A stretch of DNA of 64,000 nucleotides, from contig NZ_SLVY01000003.1 in the NCBI RefSeq assembly GCF_004345605.1, positions 62,001-126,000 of the forward strand, in the 5' to 3' direction. A program made the position numbers and the translations under genes. Origin of the DNA: Rhodococcus sp. SMB37. Its GTDB lineage: Bacteria; Actinomycetota; Actinomycetes; Mycobacteriales; Mycobacteriaceae. The notes beneath the pieces are model-generated. The model did no database searches, was not told where the DNA came from, and worked only from the letters and a program-made list of their open reading frames with translations. Positions within the stretch are counted from its first letter, which is position 1. Each line of letters opens with the position of its first letter. This document shows, piece by piece, positions 19,300 to 30,338 of the stretch.

Positions 19300-20444
19300 G
19301 CACCGGTACCGCAGTCCAAGATGCCGCCGGCCGGCGCGATGCAGCCCGGGCAATGCTGCAGCGGCCGATCCTCACCGCACTCCACGACCCCGACAGCCTC
19401 GATCTGGTCCGTCGTCACTCCACGGCACTGCGCGCGATGTTCGCCGATCGTCTCGGCTACACGTTGATCGTGGAGACGGAGTTCGCTCGGCTGGTGAAGA
19501 CACCGCTCGACGCCGCGGCACCTCTGCGGCCGCTGCACCGCGCGACCGGCGGGGAGTTCGGGGCGATCGGATACACCTACCTCGCGTTGACCGCCGCTGC
19601 GCTGCTCGCGCCCGGTCAGGGCGACCGCATTCCGATGGCGGTGCTCGTCGAGCAGGTCCGCGCCGACGCCGCAGCCCGAGACATCGAGATCACGGACGGA
19701 CTGGCGGAGCGGCGACATCTCGTGGCCGCACTGCAGGGGTTGATGGAGTGGGGTGTGGTCGGAGAGACCGACCTCGGTAACGATCACGACCGCGACGATC
19801 ACGACGGTGCCGATAGCGACGGGGACGAGGTGGTCCTCACCGTCTGTCGGCCGCTGCTACGGCATCTCACCGCATTCGCCCTACACGACCTTCCCGGCCC
19901 GTCGGCAGCGATCACCGCACGACCCGAGACGCCGCGACGCCGGTTGTACCGCAGGCTCGTCGAAGATCCGTTCACGGCGCGTGACGATCTGGATCCGGAG
20001 GCCCTGGGCGTGCTGATCCGCGAGCGAGCCGAGATCGCACGCCTGTTGGACGAGGACTTCGGCCTGGTCCTCGAGGTACGCACCGAGGGCGCGCTCGCGT
20101 ACGACCCGGACGGCGACCTCACCGACCTCCTCTTCCCCGGATCCGGAACGGTGAATCAGGCTGCGCTTCTCCTGATCTCCGAGCTGGTCGACATCCTCGA
20201 ACCCGTACCCGGCAGCGCGGTGCACGTCGACGCGACCACCTTGGAGAACACTCTGACAGGCCTCGTCGCCACCCATGCCCGGAACTGGCGCGGCGAGTAC
20301 GTCCGCGATGTCACAGCGCTGTGCCGAGACGTCACCGCACTGTTGGTCCGCCTCGGACTCGCACGTCCTCGGGGCGACGGACTCCTTCTCGCTGCTCCCG
20401 CCGCCCGGTATCGCCCGACCATCTCCGAAAGCCCACATTCATGA
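19296..20444 (+). CDS. jetB: Wadjet type II subunit JetB (TIGR02678/DUF2398)
   Basis: A 382-aa protein of the TIGR02678/DUF2398 family, the KITE-like winged-helix partner of JetA and JetC. Family features include the N-terminal RRDAARAMLQRPILTALHDP, the segment FARLVKTPLD, and PRRRLYRRLVEDPFTARDDL in the middle. Start GTG 19296 overlaps the jetA stop and is in the only frame that stays open. The frame extends far upstream, but that part is shadow of jetA. The stop overlaps the jetC ATG (ATGA). Expected to form a MukBEF-like condensin with JetA and JetC that recognises small circular DNA. Confidence 0.88.
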   Translation: MSTGTAVQDAAGRRDAARAMLQRPILTALHDPDSLDLVRRHSTALRAMFADRLGYTLIVETEFARLVKTPLDAAAPLRPLHRATGGEFGAIGYTYLALTAAALLAPGQGDRIPMAVLVEQVRADAAARDIEITDGLAERRHLVAALQGLMEWGVVGETDLGNDHDRDDHDGADSDGDEVVLTVCRPLLRHLTAFALHDLPGPSAAITARPETPRRRLYRRLVEDPFTARDDLDPEALGVLIRERAEIARLLDEDFGLVLEVRTEGALAYDPDGDLTDLLFPGSGTVNQAALLLISELVDILEPVPGSAVHVDATTLENTLTGLVATHARNWRGEYVRDVTALCRDVTALLVRLGLARPRGDGLLLAAPAARYRPTISESPHS

Positions 20445-23400
20445 CCCATTCGTCCGACGCACCCGTGCTCGATACCGCCACCGCCTCACCACATCCGCAG
20501 CGATGGAAACTCTCCCGCGCGGGCATCGTCAATGTCTGGCACTACCTCGATACCGAGTTCACGCTCAGCGACGGGCGCATGATCCTGCGCGGCACCAACG
20601 GCTCCGGAAAATCACGTGCCCTCGAGATGCTGCTGCCGTTCCTGCTCGACGCGGACCGCAAGCGCATGGATGCGACCGGCGCGGGCAAGGTCGACCTCGA
20701 CGAACTGATGCGTGTCGGTGCGGGCGGGCAGAGCAACCGGGTCGGCTACCTGTGGCTCGAGCTGTCGCGCCCCCAAGGGTTTCTCACGATCGGGGCGCAG
20801 GTCCGCTACAGTGCGACCGCGCATCGCAGCGAGGTGCATTTCTTCACCGCCGACGCCCGCGTCGGCACCGACCTCCCGCTGGTCGACGAACATCGGGTGC
20901 CGCTCTCGCGCGACGACCTCGCCGCCCGCATCGGCACCGACCGGATCACCCGCAGCCCCGAGGAACACCGGGACAGCGTCCGCGCGCTGGTGTTCGGCCT
21001 GCACGGCGAGTCCGGGCGCGACCGGTACACAGGGCTGCTGCAGCTGCTGCACACCCTGCGGTCCCCCGACGTCGGTAACAGAATCGACGAGGGCCGTCTG
21101 CCTCAGATCCTGTCCGACGCACTGCCCCCGCTCAACGAGAACATGCTCGCCGCTGCGGGTGATCGCCTCGATCTTCTGGGGGAGAGCCGAGCAGCCCAGA
21201 CCCGACTGGAATCCTCGCTCACCCGGGTCCGTCAATTCCATGCCGTCTATCGGCGTTACGCGGCCGACCTGCTGCGCTCGAGCGCGGATGCCGCGATACA
21301 GGCCGCCGACCGGGTAGCCCGGACGCGGGCGGAAGTCGACGAGGCCGAAGCCGAGGTCGCAGACCTCGACGCGCAAGCAGCCGCGGCCGACACCCGCCTC
21401 GGCGAACGACGCGACCAGCTCGCCGAACTCGATCGCGCGATCCGAGGCCTCGAGTCGCACGCACTGTTTCGTCACGCGGACGATCTGGCTCAGCGCGCGC
21501 TCGCCGTCGATGCCCTCGTCCGCGCCGCCGACCAGGCCTTGCATCACGCCGCCCAGGCGAGAGAACACGAGTCCCTCGAAGCCGACCGCGCCGATGCGCA
21601 CCTGGCCGACCTGCACGACACGGTCACCGGGGCATCCGAGATGCTCGTAGCCGCGAGACTCCGGCTCGCCACCGCAGCCGTAGCGGCCGACGCCCTCCCG
21701 GAGCGGATCCGCCTCGACATCGCGCGACCCCAGGAGCATTCGGAACCGGTCCGCACGCGGAGCGAAGCCGTCCCCGAGACCATCACCAGGCCCACCGTCG
21801 CACAGGTGCGGCTACTGCCGGAGGCCTGCGACGATGCCCGCGTTGCTGCCGACCACGCGGCCACGGCCGCACGACGCAGGCGGGATCAGGCGTCCAGGCG
21901 ACTCGTCGAGGCCCGTCGCCTCGAACTCGCCGAGCGCGGAGTGCACGATGCCGAAGCCGAGGCCGAGCGCGCCGCACACGACGCCGAACGCGAGGCCCTC
22001 GAACGAGATGCCGCCGCGCGTGCGCTCGACGACGCCGCCCTCGACCTCGGGCATCGATGGCGTGCGTGGCTCACCTCAGAGCGCACCACCACGTTGCTGC
22101 CCCACATCACCCAGCACGGCGCGGCATTGATGCAACGCCTGATGGACGCTGTGGAAGCGCTCTCCGGTGACGACCCCGACCCTGCGGCCACGGACACGGT
22201 GCTCACCGAACTCGTCGCTCTCACCCGAAGCACAGCACCCGGCAACCTCGGCCGCGCAGTAGAGACCGGTATGGACGAGCCCCCCAGCACGACCCACACT
22301 GCGTTGCGGTCGGGGCTGCTCGAGGAACAATGCCGCCTCGAAAACGAGGATGCCGGCCCCGCAATGGCGCCGTGGCGCAGCCCGCAGAGTGGGGTTCCGC
22401 TGTGGCGGGCCGTCGATTTCGTCGACGCCCTCGGCGACGACGACCGGGCCGGTATCGAATCCGCGCTGCTGGCAGCGGGTTTCCTCACCGCGACTGTGGA
22501 CGGGGAGGGCCGGCTGCGTGCTTCTTCGGGACAGATCCTCGTCTCGCCACGCGGCGAACCTCCGAGCCGGCCGCTCTCGACGGTTCTACAGCCCGATCCG
22601 ACGTCCGACGTGCCGGTCGAGGCCGTCGCCTCGGTGCTCTCCTCGGTCGGGTTCGAGGATGCCTCGGCATTCGCCTCCGTGTCGCGCGACGGTCGCTGGC
22701 ACAACGGTGTCCTACGCGGGCGGCACACCGCGGAGGCGCCCGGATTCATCGGGGAGGCTGCCCGCAGCAGAACCGAGGCCGCGCGTCGATCCCGGCTCGA
22801 CGAGATCACCGGTGAACTGACCCGGTTGGATCTCGCCGAGCAGCAGCACGCTGTCGACCATCGCGCCGCACCGATCGGAAACGACGAACTCGACGCGCAC
22901 ATCTCCACCGCGCCGACCGCGCACACTCTGCACCGGGCATACGCGCGGTACCAAGCGCTCGCCGAACACGCGACCCGACGCACAGAAGCCGCCGCCCAGG
23001 CTCGCGGGAGGGCCGGCGCGCTGCGTTCCCGGTGGGCCGCCGACCTCGCGTCCCACCAGACCGCCTGCGCCCATTTCGGGTTGCCGACCGGTGTCGCCGA
23101 CCTCGACACGACCGTCGTGGCGTGCGTCGAGGCCGACACCGCGTGCACGGGTCTTGCCCGCGACATCGACGATGTCCTCGCCGAATACGACCGGTTCGGC
23201 AGGTCTGCACGTGCGGTCACCCAGGCGGTCGAGTGCCGTGTACGTGCCGAAGAAGAGGCCGAGTCCCGCTGGCACGAGTGGCACGACCGGGCAGCGGTGG
23301 TGGCCGCACAGACTCAGGCGGTCGACATCGAGGTCGCCGACCTCGCGGAGGAATTGCAGAAGTCGGAGACGGAGCGAGCCCGCACCGACGAGAAGTGCAG

Positions 23401-24598
23401 GCGCACTCTTGCTCACCGCGAGCAGCTCGGCAAGGCGGTGGCAGCGGCGATGCAACAGGCTTCAGCGACGCAGGAACGCCTCACCCGTCACCGCGAGGAG
23501 CTCGAGACTGTGGCGGGCGTGCTGGGGGCGCAGCTGGCTGTACCCGCTCTGTCGGCGGCTGCCGATGTCGAGTGCGGCCCGATCGCACACGTCGACGACG
23601 CGCAGCATGTACGCGAGGCCGCCGAGAACTTGCTGGCGGCACTGCCCCGGGCGACGGACACCGGTGAGAACCGGGTCCTCGCCGCGCTGCAGCGATTCGA
23701 CCGGGAGATCTCCGAGCAGCTCGACATCGAGCACACAGTGGAATCGGGCGCCCATGTGGTACGCCTGTCCGGCGCGGGCACCGACACCACTCCGACCGGT
23801 GTGCTCGCCCATCTCACGGTCCGTGTAGAGGAGGGCCGGGCCGCGCTGTCCCAGCGTGAACACGATGTGTTCACCGGTTTCGTACTCGGAGGCGTCGCAG
23901 ATGAACTCCGCAGGCGGATCACGCAGGCCGAGAACTTGATCGCGGCGATGAACGAGAGCCTCACCGACAGCAGGACCAGCCACGGTATCGGTGTCCGGAT
24001 CGGGTGGCACCCTGTCCGTGAGGATGCCGACGCGGCACGTATCACCGAGCTCCTCACCGATAGCGCCCGGTCGATCGGCGACAGCGACGACCTGATCGAA
24101 CTGCTTCGTCACCGCGTCGAGGTCTCGCACGACGGCGACCCGTCGACCGGATACACGGCGCACCTGTCGCGGGCATTGGACTACCGGACATGGCACACGG
24201 TCGACGTCACCATCATCGGCCCGGAGCCCGATCAGGAGCGTCGCATTTCGAAGCGGGCCAAGATCTCTCAGGGAGAGACCCGGTTCGTGTCGTACGTCGC
24301 ACTGTTCGCGGCGGCGGACGGATATCTGTCGGGGTTGCCCGACACCGACCTCGCGCTGCGGATGGTGCTGCTCGACGATGCGTTCGCCAAGATCGACGAA
24401 CCCACGATCGGTGAGCTCATGGGCCTGCTGGTGCGCCAGGATATCGATTTCGTCATGACCGGGCACGCACTGTGGGGGTGTGTTCCGCAGGTACCGGCCC
24501 TCGACATCTACGAGGTCCGGCGTCTCGGCGACAGTTCCGCAGTCACGACCCGAGTCCACTGGGACGGACGCAGCCGGCACGTACGCACCGGCTCCTGA
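20441..24598 (+). CDS. jetC: Wadjet type II SMC-like ATPase JetC (TIGR02680)
   Basis: A 1385-aa SbcC/MukB-like ATPase. Walker A GTNGSGKSRALE is at residues 51-62; long coiled-coil arms rich in Ala, Glu and Arg run from about 280 to 560 and 780 to 1080; a hinge-like segment lies between. Near the C-terminus come the signature region ISQGETRFVSYVALFAA (about 1275) and Walker B MVLLDDAFAKIDEPT (about 1310). The length and the missing conventional SMC hinge match TIGR02680. ATG 20441 overlaps the jetB stop. The next gene begins only 30 bp after the stop and is a NUDIX hydrolase, not the Toprim nuclease JetD. Confidence 0.92.
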   Translation: MTHSSDAPVLDTATASPHPQRWKLSRAGIVNVWHYLDTEFTLSDGRMILRGTNGSGKSRALEMLLPFLLDADRKRMDATGAGKVDLDELMRVGAGGQSNRVGYLWLELSRPQGFLTIGAQVRYSATAHRSEVHFFTADARVGTDLPLVDEHRVPLSRDDLAARIGTDRITRSPEEHRDSVRALVFGLHGESGRDRYTGLLQLLHTLRSPDVGNRIDEGRLPQILSDALPPLNENMLAAAGDRLDLLGESRAAQTRLESSLTRVRQFHAVYRRYAADLLRSSADAAIQAADRVARTRAEVDEAEAEVADLDAQAAAADTRLGERRDQLAELDRAIRGLESHALFRHADDLAQRALAVDALVRAADQALHHAAQAREHESLEADRADAHLADLHDTVTGASEMLVAARLRLATAAVAADALPERIRLDIARPQEHSEPVRTRSEAVPETITRPTVAQVRLLPEACDDARVAADHAATAARRRRDQASRRLVEARRLELAERGVHDAEAEAERAAHDAEREALERDAAARALDDAALDLGHRWRAWLTSERTTTLLPHITQHGAALMQRLMDAVEALSGDDPDPAATDTVLTELVALTRSTAPGNLGRAVETGMDEPPSTTHTALRSGLLEEQCRLENEDAGPAMAPWRSPQSGVPLWRAVDFVDALGDDDRAGIESALLAAGFLTATVDGEGRLRASSGQILVSPRGEPPSRPLSTVLQPDPTSDVPVEAVASVLSSVGFEDASAFASVSRDGRWHNGVLRGRHTAEAPGFIGEAARSRTEAARRSRLDEITGELTRLDLAEQQHAVDHRAAPIGNDELDAHISTAPTAHTLHRAYARYQALAEHATRRTEAAAQARGRAGALRSRWAADLASHQTACAHFGLPTGVADLDTTVVACVEADTACTGLARDIDDVLAEYDRFGRSARAVTQAVECRVRAEEEAESRWHEWHDRAAVVAAQTQAVDIEVADLAEELQKSETERARTDEKCRRTLAHREQLGKAVAAAMQQASATQERLTRHREELETVAGVLGAQLAVPALSAAADVECGPIAHVDDAQHVREAAENLLAALPRATDTGENRVLAALQRFDREISEQLDIEHTVESGAHVVRLSGAGTDTTPTGVLAHLTVRVEEGRAALSQREHDVFTGFVLGGVADELRRRITQAENLIAAMNESLTDSRTSHGIGVRIGWHPVREDADAARITELLTDSARSIGDSDDLIELLRHRVEVSHDGDPSTGYTAHLSRALDYRTWHTVDVTIIGPEPDQERRISKRAKISQGETRFVSYVALFAAADGYLSGLPDTDLALRMVLLDDAFAKIDEPTIGELMGLLVRQDIDFVMTGHALWGCVPQVPALDIYEVRRLGDSSAVTTRVHWDGRSRHVRTGS

Positions 24599-24628
24599 TT
24601 CGTCGGATACCGGCCTACTCTCACTGCC

Positions 24629-25123
24629 GTGACATTCCCGAATCTCCGCCACTCGGTCCGCGCCCTTCTCGTCGACCCCGACGACCGACTCCTGTTGTGC
24701 CGCGCGTGCACACCCGACGGCTTCACCGTGTGGATCACTCCCGGCGGCGGTATCGAGGTCGGCGAGACGCGACTCGAGGCGTTGACGCGTGAACTCATGG
24801 AGGAGGTCGGTTTCCGGCTCGACGCCGAGCCTCCGCACGTCTGGCACTCGACGATCGTCTCGCCCGGTCACGTGCCGGGTTTCGACGGAACCGTCAACGA
24901 CTACTATCTGATCCGCACGGCGCCGTTCGTGCCGAATCCCACTCTGACGGCCGCCGAACTCGCAGCGGAGAACCTCTCGTCGTTCCGTTGGTGGTCACTG
25001 CCGGAATTAGTCTCCTACACGGGGCCCGACCTGCTGGGTCCGCGTTCGCTCGCCATCGATTTCCCGCGACTGCTCGACGGCCCCGTCCCCGACCGCCCCG
25101 TCGATCTGTCCCCACCTCGCTAG
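24629..25123 (+). CDS. NUDIX hydrolase
   Basis: A 164-aa NUDIX protein with a perfect NUDIX box: the Gx5Ex7REUxEExGU pattern runs from GGIEVGE through REL to MEEVGF at about residues 44-66. It therefore should hydrolyse a nucleoside-diphosphate-linked substrate with Mg2+. The start GTG 24629 lies 30 bp after jetC, so it may be cotranscribed with the jet genes, but NUDIX enzymes are not a known Wadjet part. The substrate cannot be predicted. An ordinary housekeeping 'MutT-like' role is equally likely. Confidence 0.9.
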   Translation: MTFPNLRHSVRALLVDPDDRLLLCRACTPDGFTVWITPGGGIEVGETRLEALTRELMEEVGFRLDAEPPHVWHSTIVSPGHVPGFDGTVNDYYLIRTAPFVPNPTLTAAELAAENLSSFRWWSLPELVSYTGPDLLGPRSLAIDFPRLLDGPVPDRPVDLSPPR

Positions 25124-25172
25124 GCCACACGACCGCTATCCTCTGTGACACACACCACACAGAGGAGTCCGA

Positions 25173-26732
<1,560 letters not shown>

Positions 26733-26738
26733 AGAAAA

Positions 26739-26776
26739 GACAGGTCGGGGGCCGGCAATCCGACCCCCGACCTGTC
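26739..26776. terminator. Bidirectional hairpin terminator
   Basis: GACAGGTCGGGGG and CCCCCGACCTGTC form a perfect 13-bp stem with a 12-base loop. It lies 6 bp after the ligase stop and 12 bp from the thiolase stop and serves both converging genes. Confidence 0.88.
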
Positions 26777-26788
26777 GTTCGGATTCTG

Positions 26789-27973
26789 TCAGCGCACGCG
26801 ACGCAGCAGCGCGGCCAGAGCTTGGCCACCACCGATGCACATCGTGACGATGCCCAGCTCGAGGTCGCGGCGGACCAGGTCCTTGGCGACACGGACAGTC
26901 AGGATCGCGCCGGTCGCGCCGACGGGGTGGCCGAGAGCGATCGCGCCGCCGTACGGGTTGGTCTTGTCGGGATCGAGCTTCGCGTCGCGGATCACGGCGA
27001 TCGCCTGCGAGGCGAAGGCCTCGTTCAGTTCGATCGTGTCGATGTCGGACGGCGTCGTGCCGGTCTGCTCGAACAGCTTCGCGAGCGCATGCGTGGGGGC
27101 GTATCCCATCAGGGACGGGTCCATCGCAGCGACGGCGACGGAGTCGATCACCACGGAGCCCGCAAGGCCCCGCTCGCGTGCTACGGACTGCTTGGCCAGC
27201 ACGACCGCGCCGGCGCCGTCGTTGATGCCCGACGCGTTACCGGCGGTGACGGTGCCGTCCTTGACGAACGCCGACCGCAGTTTGCCGAGCCCTTCGAGGG
27301 TGGTCTCGGGCTTGGGATGTTCGTCGGTGGTCACAGTGAACGGCTTGCGGCCACCGACCTCGACGGGGGTGATCTCTTCAGCGAAGGCAGCCTTGGCTGC
27401 TGCGGTGTCGGCGCGCCGCTGCGACTCCAGGGCGAACTCGTCCTGTTGCTCGCGGGTGACGTTGTATTCACGGGCGACGTTCTCGGCCGTGACGCCCATG
27501 TGCTTGCCGCTGAACGGGTCGGTGAGCATGCCGGTGGTGCCGTCGACGAGCTCGCGGTTGCCGAGCTTGTAGCCGCTGCGGGCGCCGAAATCGTAGAACG
27601 GCATCCGCGACATGTTCTCGTCGCCACCGGCGACGGTGATGTCGGCGCCGCCCCACCGCATTTCCTGAGCCGCCGACCAGATGGCCTGCAGCCCGGAACC
27701 ACACAGGCGGTTGACGGTGAACGCGGGGGTCGAGATCGGCAGGTCCGCAGCGAGGGCAACACGGCGTGCGTTGTATGCGTCGCCACCGACCTGACCGATG
27801 CAGCCCATGATCACCTCGTCGATGTCGCTACCGGCGACACCGGACCGCTCGAGCGCTGCGCGTACGGCAACCGCTCCCAGCTCGTGGGCGGGTACATCCT
27901 TGAACGCGCCGCCGAAGCTTCCCACGGGGGTACGCGCGCCGTCGACGATGACGATCGGGTCCGGAGTGGTCAT
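26789..27973 (-). CDS. Acetyl-CoA acyltransferase (thiolase)
   Basis: A 394-aa thiolase, the standard bacterial length. The acylated cysteine is Cys91 in NRLCGSGLQAI; the second half contains NEAFASQA, the histidine in ALGHPVGATGA and the second cysteine in TMCIGGGQALA. It either condenses two acetyl-CoA or cleaves 3-ketoacyl-CoA in beta-oxidation; the two cannot be separated here. The start ATG 27973 gives the family N-terminus DPIVIVDGARTPVGSF. No Shine-Dalgarno sequence is strong. A single-gene transcript ended by the hairpin at 26739-26776. Confidence 0.93.
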   Translation of the reverse strand: MTTPDPIVIVDGARTPVGSFGGAFKDVPAHELGAVAVRAALERSGVAGSDIDEVIMGCIGQVGGDAYNARRVALAADLPISTPAFTVNRLCGSGLQAIWSAAQEMRWGGADITVAGGDENMSRMPFYDFGARSGYKLGNRELVDGTTGMLTDPFSGKHMGVTAENVAREYNVTREQQDEFALESQRRADTAAAKAAFAEEITPVEVGGRKPFTVTTDEHPKPETTLEGLGKLRSAFVKDGTVTAGNASGINDGAGAVVLAKQSVARERGLAGSVVIDSVAVAAMDPSLMGYAPTHALAKLFEQTGTTPSDIDTIELNEAFASQAIAVIRDAKLDPDKTNPYGGAIALGHPVGATGAILTVRVAKDLVRRDLELGIVTMCIGGGQALAALLRRVR

Positions 27974-28142
27974 ATCTGCAATCCAATCTGGTCGAACACT
28001 ATTGTGTTGGGCCGTGTGCTGTGCACCCAGACGCAGGCTACGGCACTCAGTGCCGCAGATTCCAGAAAACAATCTACTCTCACCCGGAACGTAAGGGAAG
28101 TGCCACTCTCACAATCAGAGAATCAGACTTCCGAACGACCGG

Positions 28143-29021
28143 TCAGCCGGCAACGCCGAGGCCCGCTCGCCGGAACCTCTCGATCGCCCGCGGAGTGCCG
28201 AGTTCGCTCCGCGCCGAAGGGTTGCAGGTATAGAACTCGAGGATCCTGTGCAGCAGCACCGGGTCGACCGCGTAGCGCCGCGAGTCGATCTCGATCCGCG
28301 GCGCTTCCGGGAACCGGTCCAGCCGGAACAACGTGCTCGTGCGGCGACGCGCCCAGGCCGCCGTCGTCGTTCCCTCGACCCACGTCTCCGGGTAGCCGTA
28401 ATCCAGTGCCCGAACCCCGGCGACCGACATCCAGGGCAGGTACGACTCGAACGACCATCCTCGCTGCCGGATTCCGTCGGGACTGAGCACGAGCGCCCCC
28501 ACCGCCAGACGACCGAGCGCGACTTCGACCACGAACGCCACACACGGCACACCCAACAGCGCCAGAACGAGGCTGACCCAAGGGATGCCGTTGTTGAACA
28601 GGAACACCTCGACCGCGGCCCCCACCGCGAGCGCTGCCGCGCAGCCCACCATCGCGACGAGGGCAACGAAGACCGACAAACGTGAGCGGATCTCGGTCGC
28701 CGCGCCGAGACCACCCCGACGAAGGGTCCGCACGCCCGGTCTACCGCGCCGCGGCCACCAGAACACACATCCGAACGCCGCGGTGAGCAACATCAGTGCG
28801 GAGAGGATCAAGAAGAAACGGGACTCCGGCCCGAGGTCTGAGTCGTCGGACGACAATCCACCGACGAACGCGACGACACTCACCACCGCGGCCAGGACTA
28901 TCGAGATCGAGGCCCTGATATTCCACCTCGGACGCCCCCACTCCACCGGACGCACCAGGCCATCCGCATGCCCCTGACGTTCTTCCGGGCCCTGCCCCTT
29001 CCGAAGAATCGGCCGTTGCAT
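28143..29021 (-). CDS. Hypothetical four-TM membrane protein
   Basis: A 292-aa protein with four predicted membrane segments at about residues 35-55, 70-92, 120-145 and 147-168, followed by a soluble C-terminal domain of about 115 residues containing VGALVLSPDGIRQRGW and YAVDPVLLHRILEFYTCNP. The C-terminal part looks like the PH-like domains common in actinobacterial membrane proteins, but I cannot confirm that. ATG 29021 follows GGAAGGGAG. No functional neighbour; transcribed away from the chorismate mutase gene. Confidence 0.75.
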   Translation of the reverse strand: MQRPILRKGQGPEERQGHADGLVRPVEWGRPRWNIRASISIVLAAVVSVVAFVGGLSSDDSDLGPESRFFLILSALMLLTAAFGCVFWWPRRGRPGVRTLRRGGLGAATEIRSRLSVFVALVAMVGCAAALAVGAAVEVFLFNNGIPWVSLVLALLGVPCVAFVVEVALGRLAVGALVLSPDGIRQRGWSFESYLPWMSVAGVRALDYGYPETWVEGTTTAAWARRRTSTLFRLDRFPEAPRIEIDSRRYAVDPVLLHRILEFYTCNPSARSELGTPRAIERFRRAGLGVAG

Positions 29022-29335
29022 AGGTACTCCCTTCCGGAGCACCGGAGGCCCCGACGCCTCCGGTGAATGCCGGTCGCGGCCCGACGCTACCGCACCCGGC
29101 CCCCACCGCCGAGCGCCCCATCGGACGCCCAGCACAAAGCCTTGGCACACGCCAGTGTGACGATTACCATACCAACCGGTCAGGTGGGGTATATATCCTG
29201 TTCACACCGGGTTTATGGGGGGTCGGATCGGTCATGGCTGCAGAGTCCGAGAATTTTCATGTACGGATGAGTAACACCCACGCCGGTGAACGCGACACAA
29301 TCTGTGACGATTCAGACGAGACCGGAGGAATCTGC
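29022..29335. other. Intergenic region with divergent promoters
   Basis: This 314-bp stretch separates the membrane protein (minus) and chorismate mutase (plus) genes. It holds an AT-richer patch around 29170-29200 with TATATATCC near 29190 and the loose inverted pair ATACC/GGTAT around it, which is the most likely promoter region. An in-frame ATG at 29234 offers an alternative, longer start for the downstream gene. Nothing else is recognised. Confidence 0.4.
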
Positions 29336-29635
29336 ATGACCATCCAGCTTGATTCGCCTGGCATCGAGCGCGCCGAAGCAGCACCGTCGGCCAACGACAC
29401 GGACCTGGGAAACCTCTTCGACCAGATCCGCGACCTCGATGCTCATATCCTCGAGGCGGTCAAGCGGCGCTCCGAATTGTCCCAGCAGATCGGCGCCGCA
29501 GCGAAAGAATCGGGTGAGACCCGCGAAGCACAGGCCAACGAGATGGGCGTGCTCGACCGGTTCGCCGAACTCGGCAACGATGGTAAGACCCTGGCCATGA
29601 CCCTGCTGCGCCTGGGACGTACGCGCCGGTCCTGA
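29336..29635 (+). CDS. aroQ: Chorismate mutase, AroQ class
   Basis: A 99-aa helical protein that converts chorismate to prephenate for Phe/Tyr synthesis. The pattern IRDLDAHILEAVKRRSELSQ, then SGETREAQANEMGVLDRFAELG and TLAMTLLRLGR, closely parallels the intracellular M. tuberculosis enzyme Rv0948c, including the arginines of the helix 1 region and the TR before the second helix. In that family activity is boosted by complex formation with DAHP synthase. GGAGGAA precedes ATG 29336; a longer version from 29234 is possible. A perfect hairpin follows the stop. Confidence 0.9.
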   Translation: MTIQLDSPGIERAEAAPSANDTDLGNLFDQIRDLDAHILEAVKRRSELSQQIGAAAKESGETREAQANEMGVLDRFAELGNDGKTLAMTLLRLGRTRRS

Positions 29636-29648
29636 CCGCCCCGCTTCG

Positions 29649-29683
29649 ACGAAGCCCCCGCACCACCGGTGCGGGGGCTTCGT
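29649..29683 (+). terminator. Hairpin terminator after chorismate mutase
   Basis: ACGAAGCCCCCGCACC and GGTGCGGGGGCTTCGT form a perfect 16-bp stem with a three-base loop, starting 13 bp after the stop codon. There is no T-tract. Confidence 0.88.
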
Positions 29684-29718
29684 GCCTCGATCTGCGCCGC
29701 CACGAACCGGACGCGCTC

Positions 29719-30207
29719 CTATCCGACGACCGTGCGAGCCGACTCGTCCAGTTCGAACTCGGCCAGCGCCCGGCCGGCCAATGCCGCGACCCGCGAGGAG
29801 GGCAGGCCGTCGTACGCACTCAGCACGATCGTGACCTGTTCGAGCGGCGACAGAGCCCCGAAGAGCACGGTGTCGTCCACGCCGAGATCCGGATGCGGAG
29901 GACCGAGCCGAGGCCGCTGCATCTGCAACAGATACCCGAACCAGTACAGAACGTAGGCACACAGCTCCGGACCCACGGGCTCATACCAGGTCGCCGCAGC
30001 GCGCGCGACCGCGCGATCCAGCAGTGCGGTGTCCACGTCACGCCTGCCGGCCAGAAGTCGCGCGCAGGGGGCGAGATCCGGAAGCTTGGCTTCGAGGATG
30101 CTGCGCAAGTGCTCGGCGCGACCACCGGGCGGCGAATCCCCTCCCGGACCACCGCCGAGGCCGACCCCGCCGGGGCCACCGTCACCCACATTCGCCGACC
30201 AATACAT
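29719..30207 (-). CDS. Hypothetical protein
   Basis: A 162-aa protein, probably cytoplasmic, not recognised. The N-terminus is Gly/Pro-rich (residues 5-30). The helical C-terminal half contains LFGALSPLEQVTIVLSAYDG and VAALAGRALAEFEL, which has the feel of a sigma region 4-like helix-turn-helix, but too little is conserved to claim it. Start ATG 30207 is chosen (AGGAAGAA upstream); an in-frame start at 30252 is also possible. It faces the chorismate mutase terminator and shares no obvious function with neighbours. Confidence 0.65.
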   Translation of the reverse strand: MYWSANVGDGGPGGVGLGGGPGGDSPPGGRAEHLRSILEAKLPDLAPCARLLAGRRDVDTALLDRAVARAAATWYEPVGPELCAYVLYWFGYLLQMQRPRLGPPHPDLGVDDTVLFGALSPLEQVTIVLSAYDGLPSSRVAALAGRALAEFELDESARTVVG

Positions 30208-30338
30208 AGCCGCGCTTCTTCCTGTGCCGTTGTGCCGTGCGCCGCGATTCATCGCCTACTTCGACTATCGTCCGAAAAGCGCCGGACGTCACACACCGTC
30301 GAAGGTGGCGTGTCGCGGCGCACGGCACGGAGTGCCAC

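Noticed and set aside
20612..21739. Minus-strand frame inside jetC
   Set aside because: Shadow of the real jetC frame; no recognisable motif and no start signals.
24629..25123. NUDIX gene considered as a jetD equivalent
   Set aside because: It has a perfect NUDIX box and no Toprim or DUF2399 features, so it cannot be counted as JetD.
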